NCBI GenBank assembly: GCA_003864495.1 | Contig: ML133440.1 | Span: 234,665-298,664, forward strand | Source: Nemopilema nomurai | Lineage: Eukaryota > Cnidaria > Scyphozoa > Rhizostomeae > Rhizostomatidae | DNA: 64,000 nucleotides | Direction: 5' to 3' | Part shown: piece after piece, positions 22,203-36,700 of the stretch | Layout of the letters: each line of letters begins with the position of its first letter | Position numbering within the stretch: position 1 is the stretch's first letter | Translations under genes and position numbers: made by a program | Notes under the pieces: model-generated | What the model saw: only the letters and a program-made list of their open reading frames with translations | Databases searched by the model: none | What the model was told of the DNA's origin: nothing

Positions 22203-25200
22203 GAAGAGGATTGCAGAAAAACCTTGACAACCTCTGGCAAACAAGTTAAAGGCAGTACGCTTTTCGCTGACATCAGAAATGAGTCAAAAGAATTGATCAA
22301 ACTGGCTTTTGGAACTGGTCTCAACTCGTTCTTTGCATTCTTCATACCAGTATCCACTGTGCTTATTGTTGGACACAAAGGAAAGGTCTACCTTGCAGCC
22401 ATTGGACTAGGCATTTCTGTGTGCAATTTGACAGGAAATTATTTGGTAACTGGAATGACATCTGTTACCGAAACCCTGTGCTCGCAAGCATATGGTGCGA
22501 AGAACTTTGAGAGATTTGGAATCGTAATACAGAGATCGGTCGTCATAACATTCGTATGCATTCTTCCAACATGTGCTCTTTGGATCAACATCGAAAAAAT
22601 CTTCTTGCTATTAGGACAAGATAAGACAGTTTCACAGTAGGCCCTTCAATGTTTTCGTTGATTTTCTTAGCATTTTCAGAAAAATAATTTGCAAAGCTAT
22701 CACATACAGTTTTAAACGCTTATAAAATAGTAAACCATTCAGCAAAATATTCAATTTAAGCATTAATCTTTATATTGGAAGCTTTAAGAGTCGCATGTTT
22801 CTGATTGCCTTTATTTCTATTATAGTCTCTCTATCATTGATTTAAATTGTAATGTCGCTCGGTATTTACAAAACTCTTCCTCTCTTGATTTCCTTTTGCA
22901 GACTTGCAGGTAGTTTCGCAATTTGCTACATCCCCGGCTTGATGGTAAGACATTTGTCATTAACGTCCACTAAATACTGTCACTGTCAGTGCAGCTACCT
23001 TACTCAAAATTGGTAAAATCAAATGATGAGCACTTCTTTCTACTCTTCTATGATAAGCACGGATCTCTTCAACGATACAACACCTTTAGACTCAAATTTC
23101 GACAATAGTCCATAGAATTGTATAACTTTTTGTAGTTTTGCTTAAGATAGTTCTCTGTTTCAAGAAGATTTTTCTTGTCTGATGCATTGTTAACCTACAG
23201 GTATCGATATATTTAAACACCCTCATGTTATGATCAATTCAATCTATATTGTTCAAAAACGAAGGCTTGAGCCTAACATCATCTTCCCCTTTGCAGTTAT
23301 TCATACTTTTCAGTGTGCTTACAAGGTTTCTGGCCTGTCAGGCAAGTATCTATAGGCTTCTTTGTCTCAATGCAATAGATAACTATAGATGACTCAGTGC
23401 TTTTCACTTTTAATGTGTCCTGCTTGGTAAATACTTTGTAAACTTCCAATATTTTCCATTCCTGGAAGACAGGAATAAATAGTTACGAAACATGTAATGC
23501 TTCCATTTAGTTTATTGTCAATGACCAATTCTAAGTCAGACATATTTAGTCGAATACTCTTCTCCACTCAAATGATGCTACCCTTGTGTGTCGAAAAAAT
23601 AAACCTTTCTCTGTTTCACTTTTCCACAGGCTATTACTTACCCAATTATATTGGGCTCAGTTCTTGCATTTGTGGTTAATGGGGTTTTCTGCTACCTCTT
23701 TATCTACGTCTGCAATTTTGGAATCAGGTACCATTCCATTAGCACTTATCTACTGAATTCGGGGCAATATTTTTGCAGCCATTTTTGATTGCATTGATAC
23801 ATATTTAACCAAATTCTCACCATTTAGAATAACTCACCACAATTGATATCCTTTTGCCACGAATATTCCAAAAAAATAATCTTGAGTTTAACAGCATTCA
23901 GGTTTACCTCAGCGTAGAGAACAAGACAATCTTATGAAGTAATGCAGCAAAGGAAAGTTTTGAATTGACCCTTCTGATCAAACTCTAACTTTACATCATG
24001 TTTGACTTTGTTTTCTTGCAGGGGTGCAGCATTTGCTCTGAACTTGTCATACTTTGCGTTTTGCTTCTTTGTTCTCTTCGTCATTCACCAGAACAAGCTA
24101 CACCATCAAACTTGGCATGGTTTGTTACTCTTTGCTCCTGGTTCATATTCCTTTGCCATTTCATCGTAATCAAAGTCGTCGTTTCTATCAAAACAGGACA
24201 TTTACCTTCCTTTAACGATGATCAAAGCCCGTTGTGACTCTTTTTCTCAAATCTTTTAGGTTGGTCTAGACAATGCTTATTTCAGTGGAAAGAGTATATA
24301 TTTCTTGGGGTTCCTGCAATCTGCATGATGATAATGGAATGGGTTCTTGGTCAGCTTGGCATATTCTTGTTAGGTAATTGCTTCGTTTACTGTTATGTCG
24401 ATCTTTGAAATACTATCAGTACTTTGAATATTTCCATCTAAATAGAATAAAAAATTGGCCTAGGATCAAAATGTGAAATTTTCAAGAACTCCTAGAACAC
24501 AAAAACAGGTGAATCTGTTGAACGATTTATCGAACAAGAAATTTTACATAAACAAATATCTTATCACTTCATTGATCCACTTCTTTCAATCCGATTACCA
24601 AGCAACTTCATATATTTTCTAAGATTTTAGCATTAGAGATGCACTGCCAGCGATATTTGAGATGGACAGTTAAGGATATTTGCTCTTTTAGGAAAAGTTG
24701 GAAGGACCGAACAAGCTACTGGTACTGTATCGATTAACTTAATTGGGATGTTTTATTTCGTAAGTTCAGAAAATTATAGTCTTTGTTGTTTAAATTTGTT
24801 GAGGCATGCTTGTTGTTCAGCAACAAACGTATCGTGGAACATGCTGCTCATTGGTATACAACCGCAACAACATGTCTCGATTTCATCGTTTTTTACGTAA
24901 GCTGCCAAATAGATTGTCTATCAGCCATGTTACCAAGATGCTTTTCTTGCATCTCTCCTTTAGAAAACAAATGCTTCATGATACATTTATGCTTCTAAAA
25001 ATATGATCGTTCTTAAAGCTAAGTTAATAAGATTCAATTAATCCTGATAAAACTCTTGAGGTATCGTTTGGCGTTTCAATTGGCACTGCTGTCAGAGTTG
25101 GCACTTTTCTTGGATCAGGACACCCTGACATGGCAAAAGTGACAATGAAGGCTAGCTTGCTGATTTCAGGTAACAAAACAGCCCAGTTATAAACACTGAC

Positions 25201-27675
25201 TTTTTACAACAAAATTAATCATATTTTTTTAAGTTTGTATAAGTATTCACTAGATTTTTTCTCCAAATGGTTATAGTTTGTTAGTACATATTGTTGGAAA
25301 CATTTAAAATGTCCGATGCAATGTAAGCATGCAATGAATTCATTTTTCAAATTGGGAGGCTTAAAGTGAGAAATTTTCTACAAGTCTCTGAGTACGGTGT
25401 TGTCTTTCATAAGATATTGTGGATTTATAAGCTCTACAGCTCAGAGGCAAACGGTTCATTTATAACTCTCCTGGAATCAGAACTGTTTCAGTGAATTGTC
25501 TTATAAGTATGCCATATTATCTTTATCAAATTGGAATTGCGGACTTTAAATTGGAAAAAAGAAAGCAGAAGGTTTTTTCTCTTGGAAGCTGTCTCGTAGT
25601 CATATCAAAAATCTGTAACCTTGTCTTTTCCACTTTTCGACTGTTGCAGCTGCAATGACCGTCCCATGTGCGTTGGCAATAATTGGAGCAAGACATGTGA
25701 TTGGTCATTTGTTTACAAATGATCGGTATACAATTATTGTACATGTTATTTTGTTTGATTTGTTTTGAGATCAATTGCTGTGCGTACAATGTAGTCCTAA
25801 TGTAAAAAGTTTTAAACTGCATTGCAAACCAGTAGGCCTATTTCTGGCTAAATGCTGTCAATTTGAAATGCAAGTATAGATTGAAGTTTTAATCGAAGCG
25901 ATTCAAGTCAAAGAATTATTGTACGCTGAACTGGTGCAGACATATTTCAGATATCATTTATGACTGATTAATTCTAATTGATTTGTTCTAATGTCTGTTT
26001 AGCGCTGTGGCTGATTTAGAGTCAAAGGATGCCTTGTTTTTGGGTCCACAGGTGGTTTTTGATGGACTTCAGGTAAAACTTTCCACTACATCACTTTTCT
26101 TTCTCTTATATTCCAACCTTCCTCCCTTAATTCTACAGCAAGTTTAGTTTTCATTTCCACAAGCATTGAAAGGAGAGAAAGATTTTAGGACTATTTTTCA
26201 GATTATTCAATAAAATATACAGGCATTTGGCTGTTTTGTTATTCAGATGCATGATCGTTTTCTACATATTGTTTATCTTGTATAATGTATTCTTTTTTCT
26301 CCTGCTCAAATATTAAAGACTAGCGAAAAATGAAACATTGATTGATCAACATTTTTCGTTAGAGTAAAGATCTAATGCTTCAATTCTTGGTGTGATTTTC
26401 ATACAATTTTCAGGTCATTGAAATTGAAATTATTATATTTTGAAGATGATTCTGATTGGGATAGTTCGAGGGATTGGTTATCAAAAATACGGCGCATTCA
26501 TCAACTTTGTCGGTTTCATTTTGATTGGAGTGCCTCTTCTTCTGGTTTTATTCTACGAAGCACACATGGCTTTATTTGGTAACCTGGCTGGATCTATTTA
26601 TTTTCGTTTTGATATTTTCTATTGTGAGGAGACGATAAAAAGCAACCAGAAGATTATTCCACGTATCATTTTTCAATTCTGTGTCCATTTCTTTCAGCTG
26701 TTCGTGTTGCAGTGCTTGTTGGTGTCTGTTTTCAAGTAAGTTGAAGTTAAAAAAACTCAACTATGGTACCAGCTTATATGAATGAAAATGATTATATTAC
26801 ATTGTAACAGACCATATTCCCTTTGTCCATCACCATTTAGTGCCGTTAGCTGGCATGTAACCGCAAACATAGCAAAAGGCCTGTTTTATACATGCCAAAA
26901 GTCACAAGACAAGTCGACAATGAAGATTATTTTACTTCCTTCAGATACTTGGACTATCAATTTTGCTTTACAAATCTGACTGGACAACACCTTCAAGTAT
27001 GGTAAGCTCATAAGAAAATGATATTCTGCTCTTCTTTGTTGGATAAATAAGTCTTAAAATTAAAGAGAGAGGAAAGGCGCTGTGTCAAGAATGTTATGTT
27101 CAATGATGCTTGCTGCTGCAAGATCTTTATTTAAAAAACAATTTGGAAGTCTTGGAATACCTATTGATTTTTTTTAATTATCACTTAGGTAAAAGAGAGG
27201 GGTCGTATTTCCTTAGAAAGGAGCCTGTCCGAGATTGCAGAAGATGCTTTGAAACTCAAAGGTAACTTAATCATTCTCAGAAATATGTTTCCAGCCTATT
27301 TAGCAGATTCATATGTATGAGTTCTATTTCTTATACTATCAGGCAATCTGTAATTGTGATTTTATTTCAAAGCCTTATTATAGGCAATAAAAGTCCCACT
27401 ATAATATTATGAAGAATCCTCCCAGTATTTGCACTTAGAAGCCAATATGAAGATTTTATGGCACCAATGCTTAACGGCAGCTTTTCATTTCAGACTGTCA
27501 AGCTAATGATTCAGACGAGAGTGAAAATTTCTTGCAAGATAGAGAATCAGAGAATCTGAAGGCAAAGGATTCGACGAAAACACCTTCCGAGGCAGACACA
27601 TTGGTTAAAGTACTAACTGTGTGTTTTTTCTTTTCGTTAGTTCTAGCTTCGTTAATAACGAAAATATATCTTTGA
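22203..27675 (+). CDS. MATE/SLC47-type transporter copy C (open except one 2-bp deletion in e1)
   Basis: Exons: e1 22203-22636, e2 22902-22944, e3 23297-23341, e4 23630-23727, e5 24022-24119, e6 24260-24373, e7 24692-24759, e8 25061-25169, e9 25650-25725, e10 26003-26072, e11 26446-26578, e12 26698-26735, e13 26945-26996, e14 27217-27261, e15 27494-27675. All frames and phases fit a MATE antiporter of about 533 residues. Two bases are missing at about 22225 relative to B, E and F; this shifts the frame unless the acceptor four bases downstream (22207) is used. Differences from D include Ser for Ala after Leu-Gly in e8 and Gly in the Glu-Trp-Val-Leu-Gly-Gln motif of e6. Intron 10 lacks the ~500-base insertion. 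It is nearly identical to F through introns and 3' flank. Confidence 0.82.
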
Positions 27676-30600
27676 TTAGGAGCTAGTTAGCTTTCTCATG
27701 AAAATTGTCTTCATTCATGATCTCTGATATGATCTTTAATACAAATGGTCCTCTACTTTTTTTGCATGGCCCAATTCAATATCCCGTATAGGCTGCTGAA
27801 GGAAAACGTATAAGTGGTTTTAGTTCATGTCGCTTGTTACGCTGAGCTCAGTCCTTTTTGGCCCTGCAAGGCTTTGCTCCTTATAGAGTTGCCATTTGTT
27901 TTTCGTGAACCATTCGAAGAAAGAATATTTCGTTCTTCTTGCTGTTCTTCTGTTCATCACCAGCCTTGAATCTCCTGACAATTGCATTTCATTTGGTACA
28001 CCATCTCGTTGTAGTTATTAAGAAGACATTTTTACTCAAAACCAAGTTCCCCTGCCCGGCCCATTCTGTTCTCCAGGTTCCATACACAATCCTGAAAATT
28101 CTATACCACACTCTGCAAGAGAAGGTTTGTTGGAAACTGACGCTGGAGCACTAACGGGTGGGTGTGTACCCTCTCTTGGCATACCAGCACTGCCTGGTCT
28201 TTATCAACTGATGACTGATCTTGGTCAACTGATGCCTGATCTTGATCAACTGATGCCTGACTTAATAACTGATACTGACTTGATCAACTCATGCCTGATC
28301 TCGATCAACTGATGCTGCACTTGCCAGACCACGGCCCACTTTTGCAAATCGTTGTGAGTGCGTTATGTCTTAAGGTATATTTTGATGTATTGGAGCTGAT
28401 CGTTGATCAATCTACTAGATAAGTCAGATGTGGACTTCAAATCACAACACAATAGTTTTACTTGTTTGAGAAATGCTCGCGAAGGAAACGACAGTATGAC
28501 CAAACTTCTCTCAAATGATCTCCTGATTTTACCTAAAAGAGGCTTGCTTTTTAGGGGTATGTCTTTTGCTGAAAATTTCACCTTTATCAATGCATCATAC
28601 TCAGAAAGACACAGGACATAAACAGATACTACATTGTGTAGCTAGATGACGGGCAACCGAAAGTATTATTGTCTCTATCAAAAAGCTAGAGAGGAGAATC
28701 TGTGACAATTGTTTTTTTTCTTAGCATTCGGATAATAATTAGAGATGAACTGATGCATGCAAAGGTGGTAACATTTGGAAAGTTGGTCGGTAATGTTACG
28801 GATTATTGGTTGTGTATACTGGCTTTATCCTCATTTGCTCGTAACGAAAAATCATATTGATAAACAGATGAATTCACAGTATATAGTTGTAAAATGAGTT
28901 AGAAATTGTCTAGCAAGCTTTGAATGTTGGTCGGTAAATTCACCTTTTGCACCTTTAATACTATTTGGGACGAACAACAGCATATCTATATATCTAAATG
29001 CGGCTTTTCACACAAAGCAGGTCTTTTCTGAATGAGGTTTTCAAGAACAAAGGTCCTGAAATGGAACCATAATAAAAGAGACTGAAACAGACCTATATAG
29101 AAACATTTACATATTTCCTAAAGATTGGCTCAAATTTCATGGCCGAGTGAGCTAATTATATGCAATGCCTGAGAGATTTGCTGGGTTCAGCGGCTTAGAA
29201 CTTACTCTCTAGTGTTCTGGTGAAAAATATCTCTGGAGAAGAGGGCACGGATGGTGAAAGAAGCATCAACGATGTCTAAAAATCGGCAAGGTTTGTTTTG
29301 TCACTGATTATTTCTTTCTGAAAAGAGTTTGAAATGATTATGTAACTGATACTAGTTTTCAATAGATTGTATATTAGCTAAGTAACTGTAATTTGCGTTT
29401 GGACAAACGTAAAAAATAACTGGCCGCTTGTGGCTGATATTTTGAGCCCACGAAAGAGAAGCTCAGCTTGGTATCACGCTGATGCACAGGCCAGTAGAGG
29501 ACTCCGTATCAAGAGGGTGCATGCTTAACCCAAAGAGGGAAGCCTCGCATAAATGTTTTCATATTTTGAGATACCAAGCAAGCAACCTTGAATTGGCCGC
29601 ATCCAGGAGAGTTAGCCCAGCCTAACTGAATTTAAGCTTTCCTTATTTTAGCCTTTCATTTCCTCTCGTGTAAACAGGGTCTTAACGTGCAGTGAACACG
29701 AAGCCAGGCAGAGAAAGATAGAGACGATGCGTTGCCTGTTGTATTGTATAGATTTGACTCTGACTGACTGACTTATCTGAACTTAACAAATATATTTATA
29801 CTACCTTTCTAAAAATGAATTTTGTTGACGAGGGATGAGAGAGGATGATATAATGTATACGGGTGTATTGGTTTATGGGCGTAAAGGATTGATTAGGTGC
29901 AAGCTTTTTGCTGTCCAATGTTTGTTGGTGATCAAGTTGTTTCGATTCTCTGCTTCCATTGGCGCCAGTCGATAAAGCGAGAACTGAGCAGTCTGGAATG
30001 TGAATTGTAATTGCAATGGAGCTTCGCAACGATATACAAGTGCTGATCACCATAAATGGAAGTTTCTTTGCCAAACAGCATAGGCCTCTTGCAGTAAGCA
30101 CTTCCAATCAACCTTCCTTCTCATCTGATAACCCTAAAATGCTATTCTTGCGTCATCTACGATGTCAAAAATGCTCTTCGATGTTGATCTGTCACAAGAC
30201 CCTTCCTGTGGCGCAATATCACAAAGCTTAACATTCAGTCCCATACCTTGCGTTTGAGAAAGCAGGTTTTTTAGAGTTAGTATTTTGTTATTTACAGATA
30301 TATTCATATGCGTTTTCACATGCCGTTGTTTTCTCACTAAAATTGGGAGTTCTTCCATGCTTCTTGCGAGCAGGACAACCCGTTGGCGTATCTGATCTTG
30401 TACCAGCAAACTCAAATAGGCCATTTACAATCGTCAAGTGCATTTCTCATTATCGTTTCCGAATAGATATTTTAGGGTGGGGATAAATATTGCAACCTTG
30501 TCTAATTCCGTGCTCTGTTTTCAACCGGGCAATGTTGGTTAGGCAATGTGTTGTTTGAGCTGCTGCATATTATGATTAATTGAGTTGTTTCAGTGGAAGA

Positions 30601-30717
30601 ACAGTTGGGAGCTCCTGAAAAATAAAAACCATGCTTAGAAATACACATTAAGTAATCTAAAATTCTATTATTAGTTTTATATCTTTAATAAAGAGGGTCT
30701 CTTCTCTACACTCGCAG
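27676..30717. other. Short intergenic spacer C-D
   Basis: No host gene supported. Parts in order: 3' flank like all copies (to about 27775); about 760 bases found only after C and F, including a 21-bp minisatellite; 28540-28900, which matches the segment after B and D at 14145-14580; 29300-29430, which matches the start of the promoter-like block of long spacers; and then about 1.3 kb (29430-30717) seen nowhere else in the window. That unique part has a GACTGACTGACT run near 29765 and several open frames without support. D must use a different upstream region from B, C, E and F. Confidence 0.75.
28194..28315. repeat. 21-bp minisatellite, 6 units (two with internal deletions)
   Basis: Units of the form CTGATCTTGATCAACTGATGC; units 4 and 5 have lost 3 and 1 bases. 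Most units carry the 8-base palindrome TTGATCAA or a variant. The related array after F has ten full units. In the + frame a full unit would encode Asp-Gln-Leu-Met-Pro-Asp-Leu repeats, but here the frame is broken, so protein coding is unlikely. Confidence 0.92.
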
Positions 30718-33700
30718 GTAAAGACTGTCAGCAGTATGAAAAGTCCGCTTCGGGCAATAATTCTAAGAAGAAAATCATTTGTTCTGAAATCAAAGATGAA
30801 TCGAAGGAATTAGTGAAACTGGCTCTAGGGACAAGTCTTAACTCGTTCTTTGCGTTTTTCATACCGGTTTGCACTATACTTATTGTTGGACACAAAGGAA
30901 AGGTCTACCTCGCAGCGATAGGTCTTGCCCTCTCCGTTTGCAATTTGACAGGAAATTATTTGGTTACCGGAATGACATCTGTCACCGAAACCCTGTGCTC
31001 GCAAGCATATGGTGCGAAGAACTTTGAGAGATTTGGAATCGTAATACAGAGATCGGTCGTCATAACATTCGTATGCATTCTTCCAACATGTGCTCTTTGG
31101 ATCAACATCGAAAAAATCTTCTTGCTATTAGGACAAGATAAGACAGTTTCACAGTAGGCCCTTCAATGTTTTCTTTGGTTTTCTTAGCATTTTCAGAAAA
31201 ATAATTTGCAAAGCTATCACATACAGTTTTAAACGCTTATAAAATAGTAAATCATTCAGCAAAATATTCAATATAAACATTAATCTTCATATTGGAAGCT
31301 TTATGTGTCGCATGTTTCTGATTGCCTTTATTTCTATTATAGTCTCTCTATCATTGATTTAAATTGTAATGTCGCTCGGTATTTACAAAACTTTTCCTCT
31401 CTCGATTTCCTTTTGCAGACTTGCAGGTAGTTTCGCAATTTGCTACATCCCCGGCTTGATGGTAAGACATTTGTCATTAACGTTCACTAAATACTGTTAC
31501 TGTCAGTGCAGCTACCTTTCTCAAAATTGGTAAAATCAAATGATGAGCACTTCTTTCTACTCTTCAATGATAAGCACGGATCTCTTCAACGATACAACAC
31601 CTTTAGGCTCAAATTTCGACAATAGTCCATATAATTGTATAACTTTTTGTAGTTTTGCTTAAGATAGTCCTCTGTTTCAAGAAGATTTTTCTTGTCTGAT
31701 GCATTGTTAACCTACAGGTATCGATATATTTAAACACCCTCATGTTATGATCAATTCAATCTATTATGATCAATATTGTTCAAAAACGAAGGCTTGAGCC
31801 TAACATCATCTTCCCCTTTGCAGTTATTCATACTTTTCAGTGTGCTTACAAGGTTTCTGGCCTGTCAGGCAAGTATCTATAGGCTTCTTTGTCTCAATGC
31901 AATAGATAACTATAGATGACTCAGTGCTTTTCACTTTTAATGTGTCCTAGCTTGGTAAATACTTTGTAAACTTCCAATATTTTCCATTCCTGGAAGACAG
32001 GAATAAATAGTTACGAAACATGCAATTGAGTTTATTGTAAATGAGCCAACTTTAAGCGATACATACTTAAATACTCTTCTCCACTCAAAAGATTATAAAG
32101 CTATCTGTTCCCTGCTTCGCTTTTTCACAGGCTATTACTTACCCGATTGTCTTCGGCTCAGTTCTTGCATTTGTGGTTAATGGGGTTTTCTGCTACCTCT
32201 TTATCTACGTCTGCAATTCTGGAATCAGGTACCATTCCATTAGCACTTATCTACTGAATTCGGGGCAATATTTTTGCAGCCATTTTTGATTGCACTGATA
32301 CATATTTAACCAAATTATCACCATTTAGAATAACTCACCACAATTGATATCCTTTAGCCACGAATATTCCAAAAAAATAATCTTGAGTTTAACAGCATTC
32401 AGGTTTACCTCAGCGTAGAAAACAAGACAATCTTAAGAAGTAATGCATCAAAGGAAAGTTTTGAATTGACCCTTCTGATCAAACTCTACTTTGACATCAT
32501 GTTTGACCTTGTTTACTTGCAGGGGTGCAGCATTTGCTCTGAACTTGTCATACTTTGCGTTTTGCTTCTTTGTTCTCTTCGTCATCCACCAGAACAAGCT
32601 ACACCATCAAACTTGGCATGGTTTGTTACACTTTGCTCCTGGTTCATATTCCTTTGCCATTTCATCGTAATCAAAGTCGTCGTTTCTATCAAAACAGGAC
32701 ATTTACCTTCCTTTAACGATGATCAAAGCCCGTTGTGACCCTTTTTCTCAAATCTTTTAGGTTGGTCTAGACAATGCCTTTTTGAATGGAAAGAGTATAT
32801 GTTTCTTGGGATTCCTGCAATCTGCATGATGATAATGGAATGGGTTCTCATTCAGCTAGGCATATTCTTGTTAGGTAATTGCTTCGTTTACTGTTATGTC
32901 GATCTTTGAAATACTATCAGTACTTCGAATACTTCTAGCTTAATGGAAAAAGAATTTTACAAAGTCTGCAACCAAGTGGAAGCCTAGGATCAAAATGTCA
33001 ATTTTTCAAGAATTCCTAGAACACAAAAACAGGTAAATCTGTTAAACGATTTATCGAACAAGAAATTTTACATAAACAAATATCTTATCACTTCATAGAT
33101 CCAATCCCTCCTTTCAATTCGATTACCAAGCAAGTTCATATATTTCCTAAGATATTAGCATACCATCAACACTAAAAAAAGATTAAAGATGGGCTGTAAC
33201 GATATTTGATCTTTTAGGAAAAGTTGGAAGAACAGAACAAGCTACTATTATTATATCGAGTAATTTGAATGGGATGTTTTATTTCGTAAGTTCAGAGAAA
33301 TTATAGTCTTATTTGTTCAAATTTGTTGAGACATGCTTGTTGTTCAGCAACAAATGTATCGTGGAACACGCTGCTCATTGTAATACAACCGCAACAACAT
33401 GTCTCGATTTCATAGTGTTTTTCTTGTCTCTTTACAATTATACGTAAGCTGCCAAATAGATTGTCTATCAGCCATGTTACCAAGATGCTTTTATTGCATC
33501 TATCCTTTAGAAAACAAATGCTTCATGATACATTTATGCTTCTAAAAAAATGATCGTTCTTAAAGCTAAGTTAATAAGATTCAATTAATCCTGACAAAAC
33601 TCTTGAGGTATCGTTTGGCGTTTCAATTGGCACTGCTGTCAGAGTTGGCACTTTTCTTGGAGCAGGACGCCCTGAAATAGCAAAAGTGACAATAAAGGCT

Positions 33701-36700
33701 AGCTTGCTGATTTCAGGTAACAAGCACTGACTTTTAGCAGCAAAATTAATCATATTATTTTTAAGTTGTATAAGCATTCAACAGATTTTTTCAAATGGTT
33801 ATAGCTTTTTAGTATGTTTTGTTGGACACATTTAAATTTGTCCGATGCAATGTATACATATAATGATATCATTTTTCAAATTGGGAGGTTTAAAGTAAGC
33901 TGAGGCTAAAATTTTATACAAGCCTCCGAGTACGGTGTTGTCGATACGATATTGTAGATTGATCAGCAATACAGCTCAGAGGCAAAAGGTTTTTTATATT
34001 TCTCCTGGATTCAGAGCTGTTTCAGCCAGTTGTCTCATAAGTATGCCATATTATCTTTATCAAATTGGAATTGCGGACTTTAAATTGGAAAAAAGAAAGC
34101 AGAAGGTTTTTTCTCTTGGAAGCTGTCTCGAAGTCATATAAAAAATATGTAACCTTGTCTTTTCCACTTTTCGACTGTTGCAGCTGCAATTACCGTGACA
34201 TGTGCGTTGGCAATAATTGGAGCGAGACATGTGATTAGTCATTTGTTTACAAATGATCGGTATGCAATTATTGTACATGTTAATTTGTTGGATTTGTTTT
34301 GCGATCAATTGCTGTGCGTACAATGTAGTCTTAATGTAAAAAGTTTTAAGCTGCATTGCAAACCAGTAGGCCTATTTCGGGTTATATGCTGTCAATTTGA
34401 AATGCAAGTATAGATTGAAGTTTTAATCGAAGCGATTCAAGTCAAAGAATTATTGTACGCTGAACTGGTGCAGACATATTTTAGGTATCATTTATGACTG
34501 ATTAATTCTAATTGATCTTTTCTAATGTCTGTTTAGCGCTGTGGCTGAATTAGAGTCAAAGGATGCCTTTGTTTTGGGTCCACAGGTGGTTTTCGATGGA
34601 CTTCAGGTTGAATTTTCCACTACTTGACTTTTATTCCTTATATACCACCTTCCCCCTTTTCTTCTATGATGAAGTCATCCCAAAAACACTATGTTAACCA
34701 ATCTTGTTTTCCAACCTTTTATTTATTATACATTACATATTTTAAGTTTTTGAAAATTCAAAATTTTTCTTTGTCCTATTGATGCATACCAGTGTTTACA
34801 ATAATTTACAAAATGAAATAACATTCAACTGGCGTTTGACTTATTTCCTTCAAGCAACTGGAGATTTAAGGTTCATTTGCATTCAGTGTTAAGGATTGTT
34901 AATGCCATGTTATTGTTATGTTAATGTTATTAAGTTTTAAGTAAGGGTTACCTGCTCAAAGTCTTTCTTCCATAACCCCATTTACGTGGTTAATTGCGCA
35001 TAGCATTCTATTACTAAAACTGTGCACACCATCTGTACCCGCTGTTTAAACCAACCTTTATTTCTTCCGTAGTCTCTTCTATTCCATTTGATCCGTTTAT
35101 CCACATCATTTCTGCCTCTTGTTTCCGTTAGTTTTCTGCAATTCAGCCCCAAAATGTTCGCACTCTTCTTACTGCCTTCCTCTCTTAGCTCCAGAATTTA
35201 TTTTGTTTTCCTTTCCACAAGCAATGAAATAAGAGAAAGATTTTACGACTACCATACAGATTATTCAAGAGAATGTACATGCATTTGGCTGTCTTGTCAT
35301 TCAGATGCGTGATCGTTTTCTACATATTGTGTTATGGATTTTTTTCTCCTTTTCAAATCTTAAAATCTAGTGAAAAATAAAACATTGATTGATTCACATT
35401 TTTTGTAAATTAGAGATCTCATATTTCAATCCTTAATGTGATTTTCATACAGTTTTAGGTAATTGAAATTGAAATTATTATACTTTGCAGGTTATTCTGA
35501 TGGGAACAGCTCGTGGGATTGGTTATCAAAAATATGGCGCATTCATCAATTTCGTCGCTTTCATTTTCATTGGAGTGCCTCTTCTTCTGGTTTTATTCTA
35601 CGAAGCACACATGGCTTTCTTTGGTAACCTGGCTGGATCGATTTGTTTTCGTTTTGATATTTTCTACTGCAAGGAGACGATAAAAAGCAACTAGAAGATT
35701 ATTCCACGTATTATTTGTCAATTCTGTGTCCATTTCTTTCAGCTGTTCGTGTTTCAGTGTCTGCGGCTGTCTTTTGTCAAGTAAGTTGCAGTTAAAAAAA
35801 ACTATGGTACCAGCTTATATGAATGAAAATTATAATATTATATTGTAACAGACCTTAATCTTTTTGTCTGTCAGCATTTAGTGCCATTAGCTGGTATACA
35901 ACCTCCAACATGGCAAGAGGCCTGTTTTATACATGCCAAAAGTCACAAGACAAATCGACAATGAAGATTATTTTACTTCCTTCAGATACTTGGACTATCA
36001 ATTTTGCTTTACAAATCTGACTGGACAACACTTTCAAGTATGGTAAGCTCATAAGAAAATGATCTTCTGCTTTCTTTGTTGCATGAATAAATCTTAAAAT
36101 TTAAGAGAGAGGAAAGTGCCGTGTCGAGAATGTTGTGTTCAATGATGCTTGCTGCTGCAAGTTCTTTATTTGAAAAACAATTTGGAAATCTTGGAATAAG
36201 AACGGAACTACTACAATTTTTAATTTATAAGCTCCCATTGATTTTTATGAATTATCACTTAGGCAAAAGAGAGGGGTCGTATTTCCTTAGAAAGGAGCCT
36301 GTCCGAGATTGCAGAAGATGCTTTGAAACTCAAAGGTAACTTTATCATTCTCAGAAATATGTTTCCAGCCTATTTAGCACATATATATATATATATGTAT
36401 GAGTTCTATTTCTTATACTATCGGGCAATCTGTACTTGTGATTTTATTTAAAAGCCTTATTATAGGCAATAAAAGTCCCAGTATAACATTATGAAGAATC
36501 CTCCATTTGCACTTATAAGCCAATATGAAGATTTTTGGCATCAATGCTTAACGGCAGCTTTTCATTTCAGACTATCGAGTTAATGATTCAGACGAAAGTG
36601 AAAGCTTCTTGCAAGATAGAGAATCAGAGAATCTGAAAGCAAAGGATTCGACGAAAACTCCTTCCGAGGCAGACACATTGGTTAAAGTACTAACTGTGTG

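Noticed and set aside
30016..30231. Possible first coding exon of copy D (ATG at 30016, donor-like GTAAGC after 26 codons)
   Set aside because: It ends in phase 0, while e1 of D needs phase 1; joining them hits a stop within exon 1.
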